Of a DNA stretch of 64,000 nt, positions 1 to 7,912 are shown one piece after another. A model generated the notes under the pieces. That model made no database searches. It was not told the origin of the DNA and was given only the letters and a program-made list of their open reading frames with translations. Made by a program: the position numbers and the translations under genes. The stretch is from Saprospiraceae bacterium. Its GTDB lineage: Bacteria > Bacteroidota > Bacteroidia > Chitinophagales > Saprospiraceae. Numbering within the stretch: position 1 is the stretch's first letter; the number at the start of each line of letters is the position of its first letter. Location of the stretch: positions 124,001 through 188,000 of the forward strand of contig JADKGL010000037.1 in the NCBI GenBank assembly GCA_016722295.1, in the 5' to 3' direction.

Positions 1-853
1 CGGGCATCATTACAGTCTCATTTTTTACATTTCTGAAACCTGTTGAGCTCATTAATGCCGTATTAAAAAACTGATGAGAGTGTGATATCCAACTCACTGT
101 TTTATTTGGCAACTCTTTTACATCATTGTCTCTACATGAACAATAATCAGTTTTTTTATCAGATTCTTTAAAATAGACAGTGCTATAAAATTTTTCATAA
201 TTGGTATTTTTTTCAATTCGATCAAGATAATTCTCCCAATGTAAACTAACATTTTTACTTAGTGAATTTCCTGTGATTGAAACAGTATTATCTATTTTAT
301 AATCATCTGTAGCTAATAAGAAAGTTTGAGTAATGACACCGCCTGAGGGCAGATCTGCTTTTAATGTCAATTTGTTTTTTGATTCCTCTGTAGCAACAAA
401 ATTTAAGTTTTTTGTTTCCACCACATTTCCTCCTATTGGTATTTGATATGAAAATTGATTCTTTGAATTATCCATCAGATGTAGAGGTATTTTTGATTCT
501 ACACCATTCGGATCTGTTGTTATTTTAAAGTATTTGGAGAAAGTGGCTTTATTGATTTGAGCTCCTTTATTCGTGATATGGATTTTTACAAGATCATTTT
601 CTAACACAAATTCTCTTGCAGGAACTACAGTAGAGCTATCATTTCCTATCTGTAAGCTGTCTTTACTTACGACATTAGTTTGCGGTAGTGTGGCAGTAGT
701 AGCTGTTACATTTTCTTGTGTTACATGTGCAAGACTATCTTGTTGAGTTTTCTTCGCATTTTGTTCATCTACATAAGGTTGGAAGAAAAATTGATTCCAA
801 ACAATGAGAATTAAAAATATTAATACAAAACCTATAATTGAATTTCGATCCAT
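1..853 (-). CDS. yidC: Membrane protein insertase YidC, N-terminal part (cut by window edge)
   Basis: YidC inserts and folds inner-membrane proteins, alone or with SecYEG. The visible 284 codons start at an ATG at 851-853 and read MDRNSIIGFVLIFLILIVW, the usual Bacteroidota YidC start: one N-terminal membrane helix followed by a Q/T-rich linker. Next comes the large periplasmic beta-sandwich domain, with the family segment around WISHSHQFFNTAL near the window edge. The C-terminal five-helix insertase core lies outside the window. Identification rests on the N-terminus and the periplasmic domain. The gene lies downstream of the ribH operon on the same strand, but two strong hairpins in the 465-nt gap suggest separate transcription. 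Confidence 0.9.
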   Translation of the reverse strand, partial: MDRNSIIGFVLIFLILIVWNQFFFQPYVDEQNAKKTQQDSLAHVTQENVTATTATLPQTNVVSKDSLQIGNDSSTVVPAREFVLENDLVKIHITNKGAQINKATFSKYFKITTDPNGVESKIPLHLMDNSKNQFSYQIPIGGNVVETKNLNFVATEESKNKLTLKADLPSGGVITQTFLLATDDYKIDNTVSITGNSLSKNVSLHWENYLDRIEKNTNYEKFYSTVYFKESDKKTDYCSCRDNDVKELPNKTVSWISHSHQFFNTALMSSTGFRNVKNETVMMP

Positions 854-936
854 CTTTTCTAATAAATAAGTCGCAAATCTACAAATTAATAGAGGAACTT
901 AACAGAAAATCCGTGTAAATGAGCTTAAGCAATAGA

Positions 937-966
937 AAACGATCCTGCACGTGAGCAGAATCGTTT
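937..966 (-). terminator. Hairpin upstream of yidC
   Basis: Twelve-base arms at 937-948 and 955-966 (AAACGATCCTGC against GCAGAATCGTTT) pair with one mismatch around a 6-nt loop. Read on the minus strand the stem is followed by a short T-rich stretch, so it could terminate read-through from the ribH operon or fold in the yidC leader. The role is inferred. Confidence 0.4.
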
Positions 967-1030
967 CCTAAAGACAGTAGTAGGTAAATATTGTAGGTAA
1001 ATTGTATAGCGAAATAATAAAAATTATTGG

Positions 1031-1058
1031 TGAAAACTCCGACACCCGGGTATCGGAG
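1031..1058 (-). terminator. Terminator-like palindrome after the ribH operon
   Basis: Positions 1037-1058 form a nearly perfect 22-nt palindrome (CTCCGA, ACCCGGGT core, TCGGAG), unusually GC-rich for this region. On the minus strand it is followed directly by TTTTC. It is well placed as the intrinsic terminator of the TPR-ribH-hydrolase operon, whose last stop codon is at 1319. Confidence 0.5.
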
Positions 1059-1318
1059 CTAACCTTACCTATCACTACCTAGGGTATAGAAAGGTAAATT
1101 TTTACTTTGATTTTTATGCTTCCATAAAAATTTTAGATCCGGTTCTATATATATGATCCTATTGGGGCTAATTATGCTGCTTGGATTAGAAATAATTTTT
1201 GCTTTTTTATCGAAATTTTACATTTAGCTCTAAACTAAATCGTAAGTGCTTGATAATCAATAATTAAATTGTTCTTGGAATTGAGAAGTGGCAATAATAA
1301 GGAATAGTGTCCTTCAAA

Positions 1319-2143
1319 TTAGGCAAGAATTACTCTACCTGAATCATTCAATTTGACTTTAGCGGCAGCTATTTTTGGATCATGCTCGAAGATTAAATAG
1401 CTATTCTTTTGGGCGGCATACTCGAGAAGTTCTGATTTTTCCTTTATAGAAATAAGTGGCTGAACATCATAGGACATTATAAATGGTATGCTGATATGAC
1501 CACTGGATGGGATAAGGTCAGCACAATATAAGTAATTCTCTCCGTTAAAATCAAATTCAAAGGCCATCATCGCTTGAGTATGTCCATTATATATTCTCAC
1601 TTTGATTTCTTTTGGCCATATTTTCTTACTTTCATTGTAAAATTCTAATACACCAGCTTGTAATAACGGATTAAAATTTTCTTTTAAGAAAGACGCCTTC
1701 TCTCGATCATTCGGTTGCATCGCCCAGTTATAGTGTTCGCGATGAGTCCAGTATGTAGCATTGGAGAAAGTAGGAGAGAGCACTCCATCTGAATTTTTAG
1801 AAACAGCACCTCCGCAATGATCAAAGTGCAAATGAGTTAGAAGTACATCGGTAACGTCTTCTATTGAATAACCTGTATCTAAAATTGATTGGATCAGATT
1901 ATCTGATCCATGTGGAGAAAAATGAGAGCGGAATTTTAGATCCTGTTTGTCTCCCATTCCAGTATCTATTAAAAGCAGACGATCTTCAGTTTTTAGTAAT
2001 AAGCATCGCATTGCCCAAGTGCACATATTATTTTCATCAGGTTGATTTAATTTAGACCACATTGATTTTGGCACCACACCAAACATAGCGCCACCGTCTA
2101 ATTTAAAAAAACCAGTGTTGATATAATATAACTCCTGAACCAT
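1319..2143 (-). CDS. Metallo-beta-lactamase-fold hydrolase
   Basis: A 274-residue cytoplasmic protein of the metallo-beta-lactamase superfamily, probably a metal-dependent hydrolase. The signature zinc motif is visible as THLHFDHCGG (HxHxDH) near residue 104. Further metal ligands are the His in the YNGHTQAMM segment, the Asp in YCADLIPS, and a late His in IFEHDP. The layout resembles the lactonase-like/AHL-lactonase branch, but the substrate cannot be read from sequence. The ATG start at 2143 lies 1 nt from the ribH stop, so the two are almost certainly cotranscribed. It is the last gene of the operon. Confidence 0.8.
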   Translation of the reverse strand: MVQELYYINTGFFKLDGGAMFGVVPKSMWSKLNQPDENNMCTWAMRCLLLKTEDRLLLIDTGMGDKQDLKFRSHFSPHGSDNLIQSILDTGYSIEDVTDVLLTHLHFDHCGGAVSKNSDGVLSPTFSNATYWTHREHYNWAMQPNDREKASFLKENFNPLLQAGVLEFYNESKKIWPKEIKVRIYNGHTQAMMAFEFDFNGENYLYCADLIPSSGHISIPFIMSYDVQPLISIKEKSELLEYAAQKNSYLIFEHDPKIAAAKVKLNDSGRVILA

Positions 2144-2144
2144 T

Positions 2145-2624
2145 TTAACGCAAAATTTGTATCATTTTCAATAAGCAAAGTGCAGATTCTTCTCCTTTAT
2201 TTCCTAATTTTCCACCTGACCTTTCTTGAGCTTGCTCCACCGTATTTGTTGTTAAAACACCAAAAATTACAGGTTTGTTGAATTTTAGATTTAATTCCAT
2301 AATTCCATTGGAAACTGCCTGTGCAATAACGGCATCATGGATCGTTTCTCCTTTAATAATGCATCCCAAGCAGATTACGCCATCATAATCAGTTTGAAGA
2401 TATTTTTGAGCTAAAAGGGGAAGTTCATAAGAACCTGGAACAAATTCTATTTCAATGTTAGATCTTGGTATTTTGTAATGTTCCAAGCAGTTAACACAAG
2501 CTTCTAAAAGACTTTTTGTGATTTCTGTATTCCATTCAGAAACACAAATCCCAATTCGAACACGTTCGACTATATGAGGAGTAAGCCGAAAATTACCATT
2601 GATATTTGGTAGAATTCCAGCCAT
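2145..2624 (-). CDS. ribH: 6,7-dimethyl-8-ribityllumazine synthase
   Basis: Riboflavin biosynthesis: condenses 5-amino-6-ribitylaminouracil with 3,4-dihydroxy-2-butanone 4-phosphate to the lumazine that riboflavin synthase uses. The 159 residues match the normal subunit length. Visible family motifs are VPGSYELPL (substrate loop), GCIIKGETIHDAV with the catalytic His near 96, FGVLTTNT, and QAQERSGGKLGNKG near the C-terminus. The stop lies 1 nt from the downstream hydrolase start and the start 9 nt from the upstream TPR gene's stop, giving a three-gene operon. ribH beside a TPR membrane protein is a familiar Bacteroidota arrangement. Confidence 0.95.
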   Translation of the reverse strand: MAGILPNINGNFRLTPHIVERVRIGICVSEWNTEITKSLLEACVNCLEHYKIPRSNIEIEFVPGSYELPLLAQKYLQTDYDGVICLGCIIKGETIHDAVIAQAVSNGIMELNLKFNKPVIFGVLTTNTVEQAQERSGGKLGNKGEESALCLLKMIQILR

Positions 2625-2633
2625 TTTTTAATC

Positions 2634-3365
2634 TTATTGATTTGCGATTATAAAACGCTCGATATTATTTCCATCGGGCGAATTAGGGTAGGATTCTTTT
2701 ATCTTAGTATACGCTTTTAACGCTCCAGCTTTGTCTCCTAATTTTTCCTTTAATACAGCCAATTTTTTCAAATAAACAGGTGTCAGAAATTCATTGTTTG
2801 AATTTACAGCTTTTTCATAAAAAGAAGCTGCAGCGTCAAGTTCATTTAAATCAGCCGAAGCATCTCCCAAACCACCATTTTTAAGTATCGTCATTACTTC
2901 TCCTGAAGCTGAGTAGCTATTAAAATAATCTTTTGCCTCAGCGTAATTGCCTAAGTATAAATTACAAAGTCCTGCATAATATTTTGCAAGATTTCCAGCA
3001 GGAGTACTTGGATAATTTTCAGCAATTTCTTTAAATCCAGCGTGTCCTCCACCTGGGTTATTTAGTGCAGCTTCTAATGAGTCTTTTTCAAACATCAATT
3101 CTGCTTGGTACATCTGCTCTAATGCTTCGTGGTTTTTTGGTTCCTTGTATAAGTATTTGTATGCAAAAAATCCACCAACTAATAAAAGAAGACCACCTAC
3201 AACTGAAAGGATCATTGTATGATTCTTTGTAAAATAACTTTCAGCATCATTCTTTACTTTTGCTAAATCAATTATTGTTTCATCTCCAGCTGCAACATTT
3301 TGATTTTGAGTAGCTTGTGTTCTTTCAATTGATTTATCCTTACTTGGTCTATATCCTTTTGCCAT
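2634..3365 (-). CDS. Membrane-anchored tetratricopeptide repeat protein (YfgM-like)
   Basis: A 243-residue protein with a cytoplasmic N-terminal tail, one membrane helix (about residues 55-75, MILSVVGGLLLLVGGFFAYKYL) and a periplasmic domain of TPR helices, some spaced by characteristic A/Y residues (YYAGLCNLYLGNYAEAK, FYEKAV). This layout resembles YfgM-type SecYEG-associated chaperone proteins, though the function is inferred. The ATG at 3363-3365 (MAKGYRPSKDK) is chosen because the 34 in-frame residues upstream look non-coding and Bacteroidota homologues start this way. It is the first gene of the operon with ribH. Confidence 0.75.
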   Translation of the reverse strand: MAKGYRPSKDKSIERTQATQNQNVAAGDETIIDLAKVKNDAESYFTKNHTMILSVVGGLLLLVGGFFAYKYLYKEPKNHEALEQMYQAELMFEKDSLEAALNNPGGGHAGFKEIAENYPSTPAGNLAKYYAGLCNLYLGNYAEAKDYFNSYSASGEVMTILKNGGLGDASADLNELDAAASFYEKAVNSNNEFLTPVYLKKLAVLKEKLGDKAGALKAYTKIKESYPNSPDGNNIERFIIANQ

Positions 3366-3522
3366 AAAAACTGGATTTTTTATTTTTTGAAGTGCAAAAT
3401 TAATAAAAATCTGACAATTCAAAGTATAAATTGTTAAATCATCAGTTAATATATTACAATTAGTCAAATATTACTTGACTTGAAATAAGCAGGGACTGTG
3501 TTAAATAATGACAGCTGCTAAA

Positions 3523-3603
3523 TTATTCTTGTTCTTTTGGCACTAGTTGCACCATAAACCAACTCATTCCAAAACATAAAATACAAATTGCAGTAAAGAT
3601 CAT
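3523..3603 (-). CDS. Possible 26-residue single-helix membrane peptide
   Basis: A short frame reads MIFTAICILCFGMSWFMV and ends in a charged tail (PKEQE), the layout of a one-helix small membrane protein. A TAnnTTTG-type promoter element (TATCTTTG) lies at 3640-3647 on the same strand, about 37 nt upstream of the ATG. There is no homologue I can name. It may be a chance frame or lie in the leader of the TPR-ribH operon. Confidence 0.3.
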   Translation of the reverse strand: MIFTAICILCFGMSWFMVQLVPKEQE

Positions 3604-3639
3604 ATTATGAATTTTTGTTATTTACAAATAATTATAATG

Positions 3640-3647
3640 CAAAGATA
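3640..3647 (-). promoter_or_regulatory. Bacteroidota -7 element (TATCTTTG)
   Basis: The minus strand reads TATCTTTG, matching the Bacteroidota -7 consensus TAnnTTTG. No TTG sits at the expected distance. It could drive the 26-residue frame and the TPR-ribH operon behind it. Confidence 0.35.
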
Positions 3648-3750
3648 TACACATTAATTTATATTTTAATATGTATTATTAAACTTTTTGCCTGAAATTA
3701 GGTTTTAACCCTATAAATCCTTTTAAAAAAAACATTAAATTCTATTGTAG

Positions 3751-4584
3751 ATGAATAAGTTAGCATTATTTTTAGCATTTATTTTTTCCATTAATTTGAA
3801 TTCTCAGATTGCAACTCCTGCACCAAGTCCTTTATGTAAAACGGAACAAAAAGTAGGATTGTCGACAGTTTCAATTGAGTATTCTCGCCCCAGTATTAGA
3901 AACCGAAAAGTTTTTGGTGAATTAGTTCCGTTTGGAAAAGTTTGGAGAACAGGAGCAAATATGGCTACAAAAATTACCGTAACGGATGATATAACAGTTG
4001 AGGGTAAAAAATTGCCAAAAGGTTCTTATTCTTTATTTAGTGTTCCAGATGAGGAAGAATGGGATATTATTTTTTATAATGAAGTAAATATTTCTGGTGT
4101 TCCTAAGGTAATGGATCAAACGAAAGAAGCAGCAAGAATTAAAGTTAAAGCTGAGTTATTGCCATATACAATGGAGACCTTGTTGATAGACATTAATACA
4201 ATTAATGCGGATAATGCTAGCTTGAATATAATGTGGGAAAACACTTTAGTTCCTATACATTTACAATTTGATGTAGATTCTAGAGTTGTGAAAAATATCG
4301 ATAAAGTTTTAGCTGGGCCAAGTAGCGACGACTACTACCAGGCTGCACGATATTATTTTGATTCAGGAAAAGACCTTACACAAGCTGTAGGATGGATCCA
4401 AAAAGCAAACCAGATGGATGCAAAATTTTGGAAGCTGAGAGTTGAATCAATGATTTTAGCAAAGTTGGGCAGGAAGTCAGAAGCAATCGAAGCAGCGATG
4501 AAATCTAAAACAATGGCTGCGGCTGAAGGAAATGAAGAGTACGTCAGAATGAATGAGGATGCAATCAAGGAATTGAACAAATAG
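3751..4584 (+). CDS. DUF2911 domain-containing secreted protein
   Basis: A 277-residue protein with an N-terminal signal peptide (MNKLALFLAFIFSINLNSQ). The DUF2911 domain follows, recognised from VSIEYSRPSIRNRKVFG, VPFGKVWRTGANMATKI and LPKGSYSLFSVP (about residues 35-165). The C-terminal third (about 190-277) looks like TPR helices (YYQAARYYFDSGKDL, EAIEAAMKSK). DUF2911 proteins are common in Bacteroidota; their biochemical role is unknown to me. The gene stands alone, with 265 nt before the sigma factor gene. Confidence 0.8.
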   Translation: MNKLALFLAFIFSINLNSQIATPAPSPLCKTEQKVGLSTVSIEYSRPSIRNRKVFGELVPFGKVWRTGANMATKITVTDDITVEGKKLPKGSYSLFSVPDEEEWDIIFYNEVNISGVPKVMDQTKEAARIKVKAELLPYTMETLLIDINTINADNASLNIMWENTLVPIHLQFDVDSRVVKNIDKVLAGPSSDDYYQAARYYFDSGKDLTQAVGWIQKANQMDAKFWKLRVESMILAKLGRKSEAIEAAMKSKTMAAAEGNEEYVRMNEDAIKELNK

Positions 4585-4628
4585 GAATAAGATAAGTAAT
4601 GACACTATGAAGAATTAAATTTAACTTG

Positions 4629-4715
4629 AATTGTCGCCAAGGCTATACAAGTTTTATAATAATCACTTTTGATAACGGCAAAGAATTTTGCACACTATGA
4701 GATAAATGGCAGATC
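4629..4715 (+). pseudogene. Possible relic of an IS30-type transposase
   Basis: Within an otherwise empty gap, the plus strand encodes ITFDNGKEFC at about 4662-4691, the motif around the second catalytic Asp of IS30-family transposases. A nearby frame reads AKAIQVL just upstream, and HYEIN follows in another frame. Only about 30 codons can be matched by eye and frames change between them, so this is at best a decayed fragment. Confidence 0.2.
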
Positions 4716-4797
4716 TCCTATGAAAATGACTTAGGAATCCTAAAACGAAGTTTTTATAAAAATAATTGGTCATTATTAATAGCGGAATGCACTTTTA

Positions 4798-4827
4798 TTG
4801 CTAATTTTAGCATTGTTTTTATATTTG
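4798..4827 (+). promoter_or_regulatory. Bacteroidota-type promoter of the sigma/anti-sigma operon
   Basis: TTG at 4798-4800, a 19-nt spacer and TATATTTG at 4820-4827 match the Bacteroidota consensus TTG-N19-23-TAnnTTTG. It lies about 22 nt upstream of the sigma factor start at 4850, implying a very short leader. Confidence 0.65.
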
Positions 4828-4849
4828 TGAATAAAATTTACCCTGAGCA

Positions 4850-5437
4850 TTGTCAAAAAAAGTACAGATTGAGGATTTAGATGGCAATACCATTATTTCC
4901 TTAATATCACAAGGCAATATGGAGGTATTAGATCAAGTATATACGACATATAAACCAGCCTACTTAAACTGGGCACGGCAACGTTTCCCTTCTACTAATC
5001 AGCAAGACATTGTCGATAGTTGGCATGATTCCATTATTGCGTTTTATGAGCAAGTTATATCTAAGAAATTAATTTCTTTAACTTGTGAGATAAAAACATA
5101 TTTATTTACGATTGGATACAGATCATTATTAAAAAAACACAAGAAAATTCAGAAAATTTTTGATGATGAAGAAATAGATAAAAAGCTAATTGATGCCTCA
5201 TTAAATTTGTTTTTTGAGGAAGAAGATCCTTTGAAAGAGCAAAAAGAGATGCTTTTAAAGGAAATAAATCAATTGCCAACCCAAAGTCAACAGATACTTA
5301 TGTTAAGATTTATTGAAGGAAAATCATTAAAGGATATTTCGGAAATTGTAAATTACAATTCATTAAATGTATTAAGTGCGACCATATCTAGGAGTTTGAA
5401 GCTTCTGAAGAATAAAATACAGAATAACAAGAAGTAA
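4850..5437 (+). CDS. ECF-type RNA polymerase sigma-70 factor
   Basis: A 195-residue alternative sigma factor. Region 2 is visible at about residues 25-95 (VYTTYKPAYLNWARQRF, DIVDSWHDSIIAFYE, IKTYLFTIGYRSLLKKH) and region 4 at about 135-195 (LPTQSQQILMLRFIEGKSLKDI and the recognition helix). There is no long region 3, typical of ECF factors. The start is a TTG at 4850, chosen because it fits the promoter; the next in-frame ATG (4919) would remove the beginning of region 2. The anti-sigma-like gene follows 6 nt later, so they form an operon. Its targets are probably the adjacent CHAT genes or itself, by analogy only. Confidence 0.85.
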   Translation: MSKKVQIEDLDGNTIISLISQGNMEVLDQVYTTYKPAYLNWARQRFPSTNQQDIVDSWHDSIIAFYEQVISKKLISLTCEIKTYLFTIGYRSLLKKHKKIQKIFDDEEIDKKLIDASLNLFFEEEDPLKEQKEMLLKEINQLPTQSQQILMLRFIEGKSLKDISEIVNYNSLNVLSATISRSLKLLKNKIQNNKK

Positions 5438-5443
5438 AACAGC

Positions 5444-6364
5444 ATGTCGGAGAGAGATCAAGAATGGATTGAACGATATTTAGCGGGAGAATTGACCGAT
5501 GAAGAGCGGACTATTTTGGAATCCAAGATGGTAGAGGACGCTGTATTTAAAAATGAAGTGGAGCAATATCGATTAATAATAGAGTCTTTGAAACTCAAAC
5601 GCAGAAATGAATTGCTGGAACGATTTAAGAAGAAAGATCAAATTTTAAGAAGAGCTATTCCTTGGAAATCTATAGCTGCGACAATCTTAGTTGTTTGTGG
5701 AGCAATATGGCTGTGGAATAGTCGAAATCCCAATCCTAAAATTAATGATACCGTTGCACCAATCATAGATTCAAGTTCTATTCATGAAAAGGAGGTCATT
5801 CTTAAAGATAGCATTATAAATGTACCAAAGTCAGCTGAAAATGTAGTAGAACAAACAGTACTAGCACCCAAAGACAAAAATGTAGAGCGAAAAATTCCAA
5901 AATCAAAAGAACAACCCATTGCAGATAGTAAAGTTAGTCATGAAGAATTATACGCGATGAATTTTGAACCATATAAGGACGAAAGCATGATTCTTGACTT
6001 GCGGGGAGAAGATACAATGAGTCCATATGATCAATTTGTATCGAATTATTGGGATGGAAAGTACCAAGTTGTTATTGACTCGTTTAGTAACTTAAATGCT
6101 GCCTTACAAAAAAACGATAATGTGCTCTTCATAAAAGCGAATGCATTGATGGTGATAAATAGGATTGACGAAGCTACCGTATTATTAGAGCGAATCATTG
6201 CATCAGATAGATCAAGATATAAGATAGAATCTAGGTGGAATCTTGGATTGTGCTATCTGAAAAAGAATGAAATAGTTAAAGCTAAGGAGCAATTAGAAAT
6301 AGTAAAATCTTTACATGACCCGAATTATAATAAGACAGTTGATAAATTATTGAGCCAATTGTAG
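5444..6364 (+). CDS. Membrane-bound anti-sigma-like protein with periplasmic TPR region
   Basis: A 306-residue protein cotranscribed with the ECF sigma factor. The N-terminal 70 residues (ERDQEWIERYLAGELTDEE, then a charged helical stretch) resemble the cytoplasmic anti-sigma domains of Bacteroidota proteins, without the Cys/His zinc motif. One membrane helix follows at about 77-95 (SIAATILVVCGAIWLW), then a low-complexity K/S/P-rich linker and a C-terminal TPR-like region (about 195-306). The likely job is to hold the sigma factor at the membrane and release it on a periplasmic signal. Position next to the sigma gene is the main support. Confidence 0.65.
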   Translation: MSERDQEWIERYLAGELTDEERTILESKMVEDAVFKNEVEQYRLIIESLKLKRRNELLERFKKKDQILRRAIPWKSIAATILVVCGAIWLWNSRNPNPKINDTVAPIIDSSSIHEKEVILKDSIINVPKSAENVVEQTVLAPKDKNVERKIPKSKEQPIADSKVSHEELYAMNFEPYKDESMILDLRGEDTMSPYDQFVSNYWDGKYQVVIDSFSNLNAALQKNDNVLFIKANALMVINRIDEATVLLERIIASDRSRYKIESRWNLGLCYLKKNEIVKAKEQLEIVKSLHDPNYNKTVDKLLSQL

Positions 6365-7912
6365 ATAATTGATTTTTTTGAGACTCAAGATTGCAAGTGT
6401 TTACTATTGATTATTTTTTCGGCTGTTAAGATTTTAAATTTATGAATTTTAAATGTTGCAAAATGAAATGTTTGTGTTTTGTTTTTTTATTTTGGGTACC
6501 CTTTTTAGTTTCTTCCCAAAGTGTTGATTCTTTGGCAATAAAAGAAATTGATAGTTTGATTCTCGTTTCGAAGATGTTAACAGACAGGCAAAGTTTTGAT
6601 AAAGCACTTGAAATAAATATTTTAGCTGAAAAGTTGATTTTGAAACGTTTGGGGAAAGTTTTAGTTTTATGAAAACTTGCTTCAAATTATGGAAGAATAT
6701 TTCATTTAAAGGAGATTAGAAATCCGAAAAGGTATTTGAAATCAAAAGCTGTCAAGAAAGTTATTGGGAGTGGATCATCTGAGTCTGGCTATTGGCTTTA
6801 CTCAGAATTCTGCAATTTTGGGTGAAAAGGGTGATCACAAGACTGACGAATGTATTATTCAGCTTTAAGTAATGGAGAAAGTTAAGGTAAAGAAAGTTAT
6901 TGTATCGACACTAATAAATTTGGAATTTTGTATATTCAATAGGGAATTAAGAAAATCGAGCAAGCAATCTAAATGCTAAAGACCTTAGGGAAAAAATATT
7001 GAAGAATTAATCTCAGATTTTGCACTGCTTAATAAGTTTAGGCTTTTTTTATACAGATATTGGGAATTTCAAAATGGCGGAATTGTATAACAAGAAGCTA
7101 TGTCTATAATGAAAAATTGTTAGGAAAAGTACATCCCAGATTAAGGCCAAAATTTTAAATAATCTGGCTATGCATATTTATAAACTTCTGATTTTATTGG
7201 AAGCCAAAGAGTTAAATTAAGATGGTAATGGAATGATTCATTTTCAATATGTTGATTTATTAATAAGATTAGCAAAGGTTAATGCCTTGGGCGATAATAA
7301 TGATAGGGCAGAGTTATTTTATTTGCAGGCAAAGATCATTGCAGAAAAAGTATTTCGAATTGGAAGTCCAGCAATGACAAGAATTAATTTTAGTCTTGCT
7401 AATTTTTATTTGGCAAGGGTTTTGAAAAAGCCTAAAATTATTACCAAAAGTTAAGAAAATGTGAAGTTGACTGAAAATATTTTCATGTATTTTATTATTT
7501 TAATAAAATTAGGCGATTTGTATTAGCCAAATAGAAAGCAATGGCTGGACTATCTTATACTTGAGCAAAAATCTTTAATGCGGAAGCAGAGAATTGATAA
7601 ACTATAATTTTGCGTTGAGTTGTTGACGAAATTATGTTTAATTGGTAATAATGAAGCACAAGTTTCGATTTTTAATGAATGTCAAAAATTTTTGACAAAT
7701 TAAATTGAAGTTGAAAAGTTAGTAAGATTAAGAACGTATATGGGAATTGGTTTTTTATCTGAAATAGAACTTGATAATTATATTAAATATTTAGATTCTA
7801 GAAATAATGAAATATACTCATTTGTACATAAGTTGCCTGCAAATAAACTCGAATCTTTGTTTACAATAACATTCTATTATTTAAAAATGATAACTTAGGC
7901 AAAGAAGTCTTA

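Larger units (their letters stand above)
854..1318. other. Intergenic region with two hairpins, no gene seen
   Basis: This gap lies between yidC and the metallo-hydrolase gene, both on the minus strand. It holds two strong inverted repeats, annotated separately at 937-966 and 1037-1058, and AT-rich sequence with no convincing reading frame. No tRNA, SRP RNA or tmRNA hallmark was recognised. A small structured RNA cannot be excluded. Confidence 0.5.

Noticed and set aside
1020..1100. tRNA-like or SRP-RNA-like structure around the GC-rich palindrome
   Set aside because: No T-loop, anticodon arm or SRP tetraloop sequence was found; the simple palindrome fits a terminator better.
3366..3467. Longer start for the TPR/YfgM-like protein
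   Set aside because: The extra 34 residues look non-coding and the internal MAKGYRPS start fits the basic cytoplasmic tail of the family.
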